Source of the DNA: Haplosporangium gracile
Lineage: Eukaryota; Mortierellomycota; Mortierellomycetes; Mortierellales; Mortierellaceae
Length of the DNA: 64,000 nt
Assembly: GCA_015499985.1 (NCBI GenBank)
Contig: JAAAUF010000037.1
Span: 24,858 to 88,857 of the forward strand
Reading direction: 5' to 3'
The position numbers and the translations under genes were made by a program. The notes beneath the pieces are model-generated. The model worked only from the letters and a program-made list of their open reading frames with translations, made no database searches and had not been told where the DNA came from. Positions 35,409 to 49,848 of this stretch are shown here, in pieces (the first letter of the stretch is position 1; each line of letters starts with the position of its first letter).

Positions 35409-36946
35409 ACACATGAAATAAAATACATGTCATTATTTGTTTTCCATCATTTGAATCAATTCCTTTTTGTCAACCAAAGCCATGGACTGAATTTTGCTCA
35501 AAACCACAATAGAAAAAAAAAAAAAAAAGAGGTCTATCACGGTAGTTCATTAAAATTCTTCATCCTTTTTTTGCTACTGCCACTGTTTGTTTTCTCATAA
35601 TATCATATTCAACATAATTAGTTACCAAGTATCCCTTACTTCGTTTTTGCAAAGTTATCAAGTTTGAAAGTAGCATCTTTTTTTTAATTTTTTATTGTTA
35701 TTGTAAATCCGCATCGTTTTTTTGCAGAATTTATTTCTTGATTCGCCCTCAAACAGATGTAGTTAGGATGCACGAACAATTGAAGCAGATGTTCGATCTA
35801 GCAGTCGCACCACGCTGCGTCTTCCTACTATTTACACAGCAAAGCGAAGGTGAGGTTGAAACATGGAAGGAAGCGAAAGACTAATACCCAAGATCTACAT
35901 AAAACACGCGTCATTTATGTCTCTTCTTTTTTTTCCCCCCCCTCCTTTCTTACGAGCGTATCTTTTCCTCAATGTTCATTTTTCCGTGTGCCTACCGCAC
36001 TGATTTTGCAAGAAACAGTTGACAAACTGCCGAGACAATTCGGTCAGTGAAAAAGAGATCCGATACGGCATGACTTGACACACAGGAAAAAAATACGGAT
36101 CAGACTGTATGCACAGGGCGTCAGTACCAATCCCCACTCAATGCTGATGATATCCAACCATGGGTCACTTGGTTCAAGATCCTCCTTGGTTCAAGATCTT
36201 CATTAACTTCCGTCAAAATGCTGAAAAGATGATCAAAGAATTGGCCATCATCACGACCATGGTCGCGCCGTTCGATTTCATTTTGTCACGTATAACTCAG
36301 ACTCAATTCGCCTCTATGGAGGGGGAGGAAGAGAAATGAGGCAACCCTTTTAGGCGTGGGGCAGCGTGGAACACGATAATTAGGTTTAATTATGCTTCAG
36401 ATACATAAGAATCACATAGAAGAAGGAAAGCACTTCAACGATTTCGTGTTTCCTCTTCGCGTTTGTGTTCAAAAGACTTTTTTCTATCAGAAGAGGATTT
36501 CGACTAAATTTGAGAGAGGTTAGGATTCTCTCTTTTTACTTTGGACTTTCGACCGCCATATCACCTGCGGGAAAAAAAACACCTCCTTTGCCTTTTTACT
36601 TTACTCTGTATCATTCGGCAGAGAGGGATGGAGTGAGTTGTTTTGTAGATGCATGTAATAAGAAAAAAGGAAGTAATGTGAGAAGAGAGGCATTGGGCAA
36701 AGAGGCAATTGAACCCTCCCGCCCAAGCTCCCCATTCTCTTTTTCGTCACGTGTGTGAGTGCCGCAAGGTCTCTTGGACTCTATTTTTTCTTTGTTCTTT
36801 TTTGGTCAAAACCCCTCTTTTTCTACCTCCACCTTCGCCAACATCACATCACCTCAGTCCGCGTCACTCAGGACCATCACACATTACCAACAGTCAACCA
36901 CAACCATCACCAGACTGCGTACAGAAACCCCTCCCAAAAAAAAGCC
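35409..36946. other. Intergenic region, no gene seen
   Basis: AT-rich. 35410-35720 is the F-box gene 3' UTR with possible AATAAA at about 35416. 35930-35945 holds a C run. 36830-36946 is the CA-rich leader of the AN1 gene. Short ORFs (up to about 97 codons) show no motifs. Confidence 0.5.
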
Positions 36947-37696
36947 ATGAGCTCACGCACAACAACCGTCCGTCCTACAAGGACAACCACAAAGTCGAAC
37001 CAAAATCAGGATACTCCCTCAACCCAACAAACAGAACCACCATCCACCCAAGACCGATGCGCATACTGCAAAAAGTTCCTCTCCGCCGTCAAGGCAGAAT
37101 GCCGCCACTGTCGATTCATCTTTTGCATGGAGCACCGGTAATTCCCCTCTTTCATTCCTTACATCTTTCACCTCTCACCCCTAAAAAAAAAGAAAAAAAA
37201 GAAGAAAAAGTGCGAATCAGCTTTTTTTGCAAAACATATACCACCAAACTCACGCCCTGCGCTCCCCTTTCTCTTTTCCCTGTCTAATAGCCACCCAGAG
37301 ACACACTCACAGGCATGCGCCCAAAAAGGACGGGACCAAGCACGCCAACAATTCCAACGGGATTCGGGACACATCTTGGGCGCAGAGGCACACGACCGCG
37401 GAGTCACGCATCGACAGCCCGGTTGGAATGTCGAGACCTCCCGTCAAGAACTCCATCAACGTCTTCAACAACGCGTTCAATCTCTACAGGAAAATACTGG
37501 TCGATCTGCTGCTCCTTCATCAACATCTTCAACAACAGGAGGCGCAGTAGGCGGTGGTGGAGGAGGAGGAGGGAAAAAGGCAAAAGGATCTGCAAAAAAG
37601 AAACCTACACAAAAGTCTTGGGGAACCGGCGGTAGTCGATTAGGAGGCGTGCCAGGATCAGGAACCCCAGGAGGCGGACCAGCCGGATCCGTATGA
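36947..37696 (+). CDS. AN1-type zinc-finger protein
   Basis: Exons 36947-37137 and 37291-37696 join in phase 2 across a 153-bp intron; 198 aa. After a Thr/Gln-rich start (about 35 residues) comes an AN1-like finger: CAYCKKFLSAVKAEC, RHC, RFIFCMEH, then RHPETHSQAC, the last block spanning the splice. The ligand series is C-x2-C-x10-C-x2-C-x4-C-x2-H-x5-H-x3-C; classical AN1 fingers have x1 before the last Cys. A Gln/Arg helix follows (QKGRDQARQQFQR). The C-terminus is rich in Gly, Lys and Ser and is probably disordered. AN1 proteins act in ubiquitin/proteasome stress responses; that role is only inferred here because no A20 or UIM motif is present. It is convergent with the C2H2 gene. Confidence 0.8.
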
Positions 37697-37977
37697 TCTG
37701 CTTCTTACTGTAACGACAATAAAGTGGGCAACATTCTCAATGTTGAAGCATCGAAACACACAATCAATATTTAGTCGGATCAATGGTTGTTTCTACTTTT
37801 TCTTTTTTAGTTTTTTTTATTTTTATGTAAATTGTTTGTACAAGGTGAGAGAAGATCAAGTTTTTTTGTTTGAGAGAAGGGGGGAATATTACGTTGGCTA
37901 TTATGTATTTAAATGAGAGAGCAAATGAACAAAAAAAAAAGCACTGTATGCTACGGTTCACTTGGTCAGCCAGCTGA

Positions 37978-41278
<3,301 letters not shown>

Positions 41279-41646
41279 GGGAGAGGGAATCAGGCTACGA
41301 GAGGACGAATGAAATGCGAGTTGGTGTGATGTAGGGGAGGGAAGGTGATCACACAGTCAGACAAGGAGGGATGATGTTTGATTAAAGAGAAAAGAATATG
41401 GAGTGAAAGAAGGATGACTGTGCACGTATGTGTATGTAAGTGGTAGTTGTAGGTAGGGGGAAAGTGTGTTGTCAGCAAAGAAAAGAAGTTGAGAGAAAAA
41501 AAAGAAGCAAGAGGAGAAGAAGAGGAAGAGAGAAGAGAGAAGTGTAGTGCGCTGGTTGGCTGAAATAGAAAAAAAAGTCTGACGAACTGCGTTGGCTTTT
41601 TTCAGCTTAAGAGGAAGAAGGGAGGGAACAAGAGAAAAATGAAAAT

Positions 41647-41673
41647 GGGGGGGGGGGGGGGGGGGGGGGGGGG
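41647..41673. repeat. 27-nt poly(G) run
   Basis: Uninterrupted G homopolymer about 370 bp upstream of the C2H2 start; it is a C run on that gene's sense strand. Confidence 0.95.
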
Positions 41674-42839
41674 CCAGGAAGTGGGTGGAAGCGGCGAGCT
41701 AACTGACTGACTGGCTGGTGTTGCTCTTTGTCTTGTCTTGCACTGGGCGCAAAAATATATAAAAATCGACTGAATGTGCACGAGACAAGGGGGGGACGGG
41801 AAAGAGGTCTAGGGGAAATAAAAGAAAGGCTTTCTTTTTCTTTTTCGTAGAAAAGAATGTGCGATGAGTTTTTGTGAATGAGAGGAATGAAAAAGAAAAT
41901 GAGGGGGTTTGTGAGAGGCAGGTAAAAATATGCTGGGGATGAATGAGGTGGTAGGCAAGTTGGACTGAAGTTGGTAGGGGGAGTGTTGAGGAGTCAGTTG
42001 GGTGGAAGAGCGAGGGTGTGAAGTAAGAGGTAAAGGGTTAAAAAAAAACGTGGTGTGGGTGAAGGCGGGGGTGTGAGCACAGGCAACCAAAAAATAACGA
42101 CAAACAGACAAACAAACGGCAACAGAAAAATAAAAAAAACAGAAAAAAGAAATCGAATCGTTTGTAATGAGATGAGGGAAACGATGTGAAGACGAAAAAA
42201 TGAAAAGAAGAATGAAAGAAAGGAGGAAAGAAGACAGAGAAGAGGTACAGAAGAATGAGGAAAAAGAAAATAAGAAAAAAAGACTCGTTCGTTCGTTTGT
42301 CTCTTCGTTTTTTTTTCGCCCTTTGGTCGCTGGGAAGAGGCAGGGGATTATATTCAATCATTCAGTTATCAATTCATTCCTTTGAATAATCAACATCCAC
42401 ATTGAATTGGTCTTCTCGGGCAGGAATTAACGATCACACACCCGACAGACATCGAATGAACTCTGCTCGTGCGCCCTTCCATTCGCCTCAACGAATATGT
42501 TTACCTTTCCCCTCTCACTCTCCATATTCTCGTGCTCCTCCTACTCCTCGGATCGGATGGATAGGATTGGATGTGAAGTAAAATAAGATGGACCACATCA
42601 TATCATCACAACCGATGCACCTGCATGGATAACAGGACATGGGCCATCCATCTTTTATAATTTTATACATGGGTGCCCGGCATGGCTCCCTTCTCTCCCT
42701 TTATTTTGCTCTTCCTTTTATTATCTAACCTAACCCAATACCCATTCAATTAGTTAGGCATCATCCAACTAGGATCATTTCTGCGGTCAGACACAAAACT
42801 CAAGACAACAAGTACTCCCACAAGCCATTTAAAACCAAC

Positions 42840-43180
42840 AACATGGCTTGAGTTCGAAACCACTTCACGGATCATCTCCGGGCATAATTCATATACAAGG
42901 TTGGTGCTGGCTTGTCATTTTTCGTTATGGTCCCTGAAATACCACTACCACAGCACTACAAACACGTCATCGTCGACTCGGATACCCCCGGTTTTGAATT
43001 GGCCATGTTCTGAGCACTCCACAAACAACGAATTTTGGGTGCCTCCCTCTGCGCACGGTTCGAACAAATTGGAGCAAGAGATTACCCTTGTTACCATTGA
43101 CATCACAACTTCTTTGAAGATACTAACCTCATGGAAAATACGCGTTCTTCTGCTCAACGTCCAATGAGTAGTAGTTACGC
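42840..43180 (+). pseudogene. Possible decayed coding fragment
   Basis: One plus-strand frame reads as plausible protein in pieces: VGAGLSFFVMVPEIPLPQHY, then KHVIVDSDTPGFELAMF, a stop (43011-43013), ALHKQRILGASLCARFEQIG, a second stop, then HHNFFEDTNLMENTRSSAQ. Earlier stops occur upstream. Composition is much more gene-like than the flanks. I do not recognise the family; chance cannot be excluded. Confidence 0.3.
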
Positions 43181-45166
43181 CTTTACTTGGAAGAATATCC
43201 CATGTATGTTTGGAATGTTTAGAAAAATCACATATTTCACGAATACAAAATAAAGAGCGTTTTTCGACAAATGATGTCCAGGGTTAGGAGTCAATGAGTA
43301 TTGTCAGCGTTCTTTTTTTCATTATGTTCTATGAGTGAACACACAACGCATTGCAATCGTTCCTCCTGTTAACAACAATCCCCCCCCTCCCCCCTTTTTT
43401 TTTTGTGGTTTTTGTGCTTTGTGCATTAGGAGCAAGACCCTTTTTTTATATCGAAGAGCGTGAGTGGAAAAAAAATAATGAACAAACCACCAAAAGGAAC
43501 GAGCCGATAATACGCACACACAAAACCACATAACTAACAAAAGGGACTAGGGGGCAAGTATCAGCACAAACCCTCGGTCCAAACCTCCCTCCAAAGAAGG
43601 AGGAGACCTTGAACGTTCCTTCTCTGCTCAAAACGCATCGTTTATCATATGTCGCAGGAATGAGTGGGTCCCAGCACAGATCCGTTTTTTATTCTCACGA
43701 TCCTCGTGTCAAAAAACACACACCTTTTCACCACATTCACAATCGCCATTTTTTTTTCTTTTGCTTTGACCTTGACCTTGACCTTGACCATTTTATAATT
43801 TGCCTGCCCTCGATCGGATACCCTTTTTCCACGCATGTGCTGGCTGTCGTCATTACTGAGCCTTGGCCTGAACGCAACACACAAACAAAATACTCCTCTT
43901 CTTCTTCCCCCCTTTTTCGTCTTTTTGTGCTCAAGGTCCTTCTCACGGGTATTTTCTGCCCACAGTCAAAGGCGCAGGGAGTAGACCGTCATTCCCTTTT
44001 GTCGTGCCATTCAAATTTGACATCTACCAGCCGTTTACCTCCCTTTGGTCAGAGCATCCTTTTGGGGCCGCTAAGAAGTGAAAAGGTAGAGTTCCTGATT
44101 CCTTGGATCCTTGTCAATCAGGAGAGACAATTCAAGTGTGATGAACATCTCTAGATTATTATTCAGTTGACAAACAGATCGAACACTTTTGACATAGAGA
44201 AGTAAACACACGCTATGTACCTACTCTTGTCGGAGAAAAGAGATATAAGACACGAACTCAATGAGCAATTAGAAACGGTGCATGGTATTAGTCAGAACAC
44301 GTTGTTCTTTTTTTTTTTTTTTTAGAGCCAAGCACGGATTCGAAGGACGGTGTATACTCCACCTTTTTTTCCCTTTCATCCTTCAAATGCTACATGGTTG
44401 GGACGCGTGGTCGTTAAAAACTCGTTTCTGTCCTCCGTTCGCTCTGATATGTATTTGTTCACTTTAGGAGATGCCCGCGTTTATTTTCTTTCCTTCTGTC
44501 TGACAGTGTCGCGCCTTTTTTTCGACAACAACATTTATTCTGTGACACCAAAGTTTTAAAAAAAAACCCCCCCCGCGCCAAGGCGGCAAAGTGAGGATCA
44601 GTAGTCATCATCTTTTGTGCACTTGGCTCACTCTCTCAATTGATCCTTTACTCCCCTTCCCATCCTGACCCACGTCTTGCTTTAGGTCCTGCTTTCGAGA
44701 TTTAATCTGAGAAACAGAGAAATGGGTTTATTTTGCCAGCGCCTGACCTTCTTGCTCTCTCTCCTCTTTCTCTTAAATAGCGATTCAGATGGTTCATGAG
44801 CGCACTGTTCTCTCTTTCTACTTTTTAATGTGTCGAAGGATAAAAAAAAAACGAAAGAGTAAACACTATAGTGATGGCCAGTTCACTCAAGGTTGATGAG
44901 ACCTCATGGTCATTGCGGACGGAGCGAATCTTTTCTTTTGGCGTTTGTAACGGAAGGGTACGAAAGGTAGTGATATATGCGATTTACAATAATCCGCTCT
45001 CTATCATCAATTGTTTTGTCGTTTCCGCATCTGTACCTGACGATCAAAAAATGGGATTTTTTTTTAAACCCTCTTCCCCTTTTCTCTCCTCTATCTCTTT
45101 GCCATAATCCTGCTTCCTGTCTGGTTTTGCCTGCTTTGCCTCTTTGTTTATTTATTTGTCGTGTCT

Positions 45167-45190
45167 TTGTTTGTTTGTTTGTTTGTTTGT
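45167..45190. repeat. (TTTG)n microsatellite
   Basis: About six TTTG units in intergenic DNA. Confidence 0.85.
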
Positions 45191-46877
45191 ATATTTACTT
45201 GTTGAATTGATAGTAAATGGCGAACAGTGCTCTTGTGTGTGCGCTTCCTCCTCTTCCCCTCTTCTGTTCTTTGTTCTCTGTCTCTCAGTTAGTCTCTCAA
45301 TTGTTGTCCTCGACTGACCGCGTGGCAAAGAGGATGCATGCAATTTAAATTACCCCTCCTCCATCCCATATCCCATCCCTCTTTCCATCCTTTGCTCTCG
45401 TCCTCGTTCATCTCTTGGCTTGATGTCTTATTCCTTCATCTTACTCGTCATGTTTTCTTTCTTGTTCATGTAGAGTTTTGGCCAGAGAGCAGCATTTATG
45501 TGCACATGCTACGCATCGGCCAAATAATTGACCGGAAGACTGGGCAATTTGGGTGTACTGACTGCGGGTTCATAACTTGGTTTTTTTTATGACATTTTGT
45601 CAACGGTCGAGATCGGTCAGGGGTAACTCCTTGCTCCCCTTCCTCTCCCTCGCTCACATAAGCAATTTCACCCAGCCGATGCCTTTTTTCATTCGTCGGT
45701 ACCCTTGGCGTGACATGACGGCACGACATCAGATAAAGAAAATGGCCATGCCACTATATGTTAGTTTGAGTAGTTCGGATGTTTATGTGATGAACCAGCT
45801 AAGTCAAGCTAAATGACGGCAATCTCGCGATAGTGCGCCCTCTACTCAGCTTCACACTTGTTTTTTTTTTCGTGCATGTCAAAAACAAGAAAGCCTTCTC
45901 CACTTTTGTACTGGTCCACCTTCATCTTTTAGCACGCCTTTTCTCTCTCTCTCTCTTCCACCCACTCATCCGCACCGCCATCTTTCACATCGAAAAAGAG
46001 AACAATCCCGCGCGTTCTTTCCATACAAAGATTGCTCACACTTTTTTGACACCTCCCTTTTCTGTCCCCGTTGCAATCGTGCGTCCGTCAGTTGTGTTTT
46101 TGTAATGATTTCCCTCTTCGAAATAAAGTTTTTTCACATCTCTGTGTGTGTGCGTGTGCTCACCCACCTTAAACATCCACTTCACTTGCTCTTTCTCTAC
46201 TCATACCCGTAACCGTGTGAGTACTCACTTCCTGCTCAATTCAATGAGAAAAGTAAAGACATTAAAATCTGTTAGGGTTGTCTCTTTGAAAAGCCACGTT
46301 TCTGTTGCTCACGAGAGAGGGCGATGAACAACGAACAAATAGAAAAGTAAGAAAAATAAACGTTCTTTTGTATTGTATTAGTGTTCTATTTGGTACTGAT
46401 GCCTTACCTTGGCTTTACCTTTGGCTTACTTTTCATTTGAGTACAAGCCTCGATCGAAAGAAGTACCTTTGCTTTGCCATGGTACCATGCTGTTTGTACA
46501 CAGGATACTAAATGCAGAGAGCCGGATAATGAAGAAAAAGGAAAGAGTGTTAATTGCTCTCTCTTTCTCTTCTTTCTGTACTCGTTATTGGTTGGTGTTG
46601 TTGTCGATGTTGTTGTTTTCTACGCTTGCCCTTTTCGTTGTTGCATTCCTTTAGTTCAAAAATGAATTGGAGTGCACAACGAGTGGAGGGAAGGGAGGGC
46701 CGGATTTTTTTTTNNNNNNNNNNNNNNNNNNNNNNNNNNNNNNNNNNNNNNNNNNNNNNNNNNNNNNNNNNNNNNNNNNNNNNNNNNNNNNNNNNNNNNN
46801 NGCAAAAAAAAAAAAAAAAGTGGGACGTGTGCCTGCATACAATACATACACACATACATATCTTCCTCCTTCACTTT

Positions 46878-47006
46878 TCATCGATGGTGAATGGTCTTTT
46901 TGTCGGTTTTTTGTTTAGCTTTTCTTTCAGTCTCATATTCGTCATCGGACATATCCTTCTTTCTTTGTATCTCCTCCAATGTCTTTGCAAACTTGTCCTC
47001 CTTGGC
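46878..47006 (-). CDS. Possible C-terminal exon of an unresolved gene
   Basis: Minus-strand frame of 42 codons ending in TGA at 46878, with a charged, helical composition: AKEDKFAKTLEEIQRKKDMS, then DDEYETERKAKQKTDKKTIH. A TGA lies just upstream, so it would need an acceptor near 47007; AATTGAG|CC fits. I could not find an in-frame upstream exon, and the assembly gap begins only 77 bp downstream. The opposite strand also has an open frame, so this is tentative. Confidence 0.3.
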   Translation of the reverse strand, partial: AKEDKFAKTLEEIQRKKDMSDDEYETERKAKQKTDKKTIHHR

Positions 47007-49848
47007 TCAATTGCACAACCTTCAAGTATCTCTCCTACCTTTTCGAACAATTGATGCTGAAAAAGCGCTAATGCTGTCTCAGCCCCTGAAAACACCAACG
47101 CCTAAAGTTGCCCATAGAAGGAGCTCACCTTCGACAAGTGGAAAAATTAGGCGAAGGCGTTAAATGTTTTCATTTCCTTTGTCTTTCTGTCCCAACTGAC
47201 AGGAGGGTGGCGCCCAGTCTTCCGAAATGGCAAAGAGACAGAGTGAGTGAGGCAGCATGACCATAACGGACAACACTAAAGAAAAACTCAAAAAAAATCA
47301 ACAGGTGAGAGCAAATGGCTTCTTCAACAAGACAATGCACATCAAACGACCAACGCCAACAGAGTCAACAAAAAAACGATTTTTATTATTTTTGCACGGC
47401 TCTTTTTTCTCGTTCTCGCCAAATTATACATGTCAACAATTGAGCATGCGAGGGATACAAGGCGAAAGGAAAATAAAGAAAACAACAAACAAATAAATAA
47501 ACAAACAAACGGCATCATGATAACAAAAATAAAGAGAAACACAAACAACAACAGCAAAGAGAAAAAAAGGGCACACACCTCCATTTCACCCCACTTGTTG
47601 ACCCTTCCCCGCACAACCAACCCCCGTAGTAGGAAATTGAATGACTAAGGATCAATTTGTTTCCACCCCTCTCCACCTTTATTTCCCTCCTCTCCTTAGT
47701 GCCACCCGCTCTTTGAGCTATTTGCATTTTCTGTATTGTCTGAACCACTATCCTTGTTATCCACAGAGGCAGAAGAGATGTTTGGGTTAGTCGGCCAGGG
47801 CACAGAGAGGGAAGAAAAAAAAAAAAAAAAAAGAAAAAAAAGAGCTACATTCGAAGCGCGGTCTAGATCATCAGTCTTCACACATTTTTATTTTTTTTTA
47901 TTTTTCTTGAAACCTTGAACGAAGATGCCCATGGATTCCCCTCTTCCTCTTTCCTCTTGATAAAATTTCTGAGCATAACACTTTAAAATGGCTGCTCACG
48001 GACACTTCAAGAGTAAACGACGGAGGAAGGTTCATAGACGGTTAAAACTAAAAGCTGGATAAATGATTAATCATGGAGCGTGCGTCCAACCTGCTCTTAT
48101 TCATAATGATTCTGGAGCCGGATAGGGTGGAGATGGAGATTGTTATTCCTTTCGGACATGATCGTTGACTTTTTTTTTTTTTTTCAATGTTTGTGTTGGC
48201 TTCCCATGAGTTCGTTAGTAGATAGCTTTCTTATACAAAGGTACGACGCTGAAGATATTTTTTTTTTCGGAACGAACATTTGGATGATCGAGGGAAATGC
48301 ATAGTGACGCCCAAACTCACAAAAAAAAAATGGATAGCGCGAAAAGAGGCTACGGAAAAATAATCATAGGCGTATCGGCGAATTTTTCACTTTTGAAGCC
48401 AACTTTGACGCCCAGTACCACCGTTTTCTAGTAGCTATCCACTATCCTACGAAGTCCATCCCCCTCATCCGCTTCCCTCTGTCTTTATCACATCTCTCTT
48501 TTCGATCTCATCCCTTCCTACTAGCGCTTGTGGCGCCAGAGCAGCGGAGGAAGAAAATAGAAAAGTACAGCAACGTGGGACTGAAAGCAACGAAACATCG
48601 TGGTATGCCACAGAAAGAGGAGTTTTTTTTGTCGCGCGTGGCAAGTTGTGTCGTACTAAGCTCATATCATACCCCAACTCCCGACCTTTTAGTACAACCT
48701 TCCATAGCGCAACACGCATGAATTTTTGGAAGTAGTCAGGCCATGCTATGTACACCTCTGTCTTCTCTTTTCCATTGTTTACTTTTCTGTTTGCACCATT
48801 GTCTGCCCAATGTCACCATACGGGTTTCATTTTTTTTTTTTTTTTTTTGGTTTGGATGTCAAGGAAGCGTCAATTGATGAAAATCAATGCGGCGCTTTTA
48901 TCTCTCACTCTTTTTCACCTTTTACCCATCATCAAGACCGTTCTGTCGTACTCTACCCTCCTTGAAAAAAGGCGAGTACAATTGCCTAAAATGTGGTTTG
49001 TGCGCATTGTTGTTTGCCTCCTTCCTCCTCCTCGTGTCAATTTCACAAACAAAATGAAACGCACAAAGAAAATGAAAGAAAATTTGACAAGGGGCGCCCC
49101 TGAATAACAACAACAACAACAAAAAAGTGCGTGGTGTGTGCGTGTGAGGATGAGTGTGGTATGTGAGTGTGAAAAACTAATAAAGAGGTGTCGTGCATGC
49201 CGAAACGCCCTGACCCCTACTTTTTCCTGTCCCATTTCAGTGCCATTTTTTTTTTTGTTTTCTCGTCCATGTACTCTGCAACACATCCAAAACGAAAGGA
49301 CCGTGGTTGTCAAATACCTTCAGCGGTTTTTTTATGAATCCCTTATTTCCAAACTCATCCATCGAAGCCAGAGTCTTCTCCCCTCTTATGGCGCGTGTCT
49401 TTTATTCAATGTATACCACATTTGACCATGAACAAACAATTCGTGTTTTTTTTCAAGTAAGGGGTTTCTAGATTGTGTCGTGTAGCAAAACATATCCAAG
49501 GATGTTCCTTCGTTATCACTCTCTTTTCCCTACTCCAAAACCAAGAAACTATGTCTCAAACGCAAGTGAAGCCCAGAGAGGAATACAGTTTATTTGTATG
49601 GGAAGTGAGTGTGCGATTTGTTGTGGTCAAAAAAAAAAAAAATGTTACTGATGGTGGTACCTGATAAAATTTTTCTCTTTTTGCTTATTGGGCTGCACAG
49701 GAGTAAACTACGAGGCCCGGGTGGTAGTCACCGTAGCTGTTGAAACAAGCGGCAGCCTGAGTGGAGAACTGGGCTGTTGTATGCTACTACTACTGTTAGT
49801 GCTATTACTCCCGTTCTCAGTCGTGGAACACTCTAAGGAGGGGCAGGT
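47007..49848. other. Gene-poor spacer
   Basis: Mostly T- or A-rich low-complexity DNA. A minus-strand fragment ending at 47696 (NISSASVDNKDSGSDNTENA, then stop) is gene-like but isolated. A 24-codon ORF at 47988-48062 encodes a very basic peptide. A plus-strand start at 49552 with a GTGAGT donor 18 codons later has no clear continuation. I call no gene here. Confidence 0.4.

Larger units (their letters stand above)
41279..46877. other. Gene-poor region: C2H2 leader, simple repeats and a gap
   Basis: 41290-42350 is purine-rich on plus (pyrimidine-rich on the sense strand of the C2H2 gene) and includes a 27-nt G run at 41647-41673. 42840-43180 has a broken coding-like frame (separate entry). 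A TTGACC hexamer repeats at 43766-43789. A TTTG tetranucleotide array lies at about 45167-45190. An A run followed by a C run lies at 44559-44575. The 88-base gap at 46714-46801 is flanked by T and A runs. The 181-codon ORF at 43609-44154 has random-looking, Phe-rich composition and is not called. Confidence 0.5.

Noticed and set aside
42038..42361. Phe-rich minus-strand ORFs upstream of the C2H2 gene (107 and 182 codons)
   Set aside because: They come from pyrimidine-rich leader DNA and have no domain content.
43609..44154. 181-codon plus-strand ORF
   Set aside because: Composition is random (Phe run, DLDLDLD from the TTGACC repeat), and there is no domain, signal or splice support.
46554..47054. 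ORFs running through the 88-base gap
   Set aside because: They depend on unknown bases (N translated as X) and cannot be supported.
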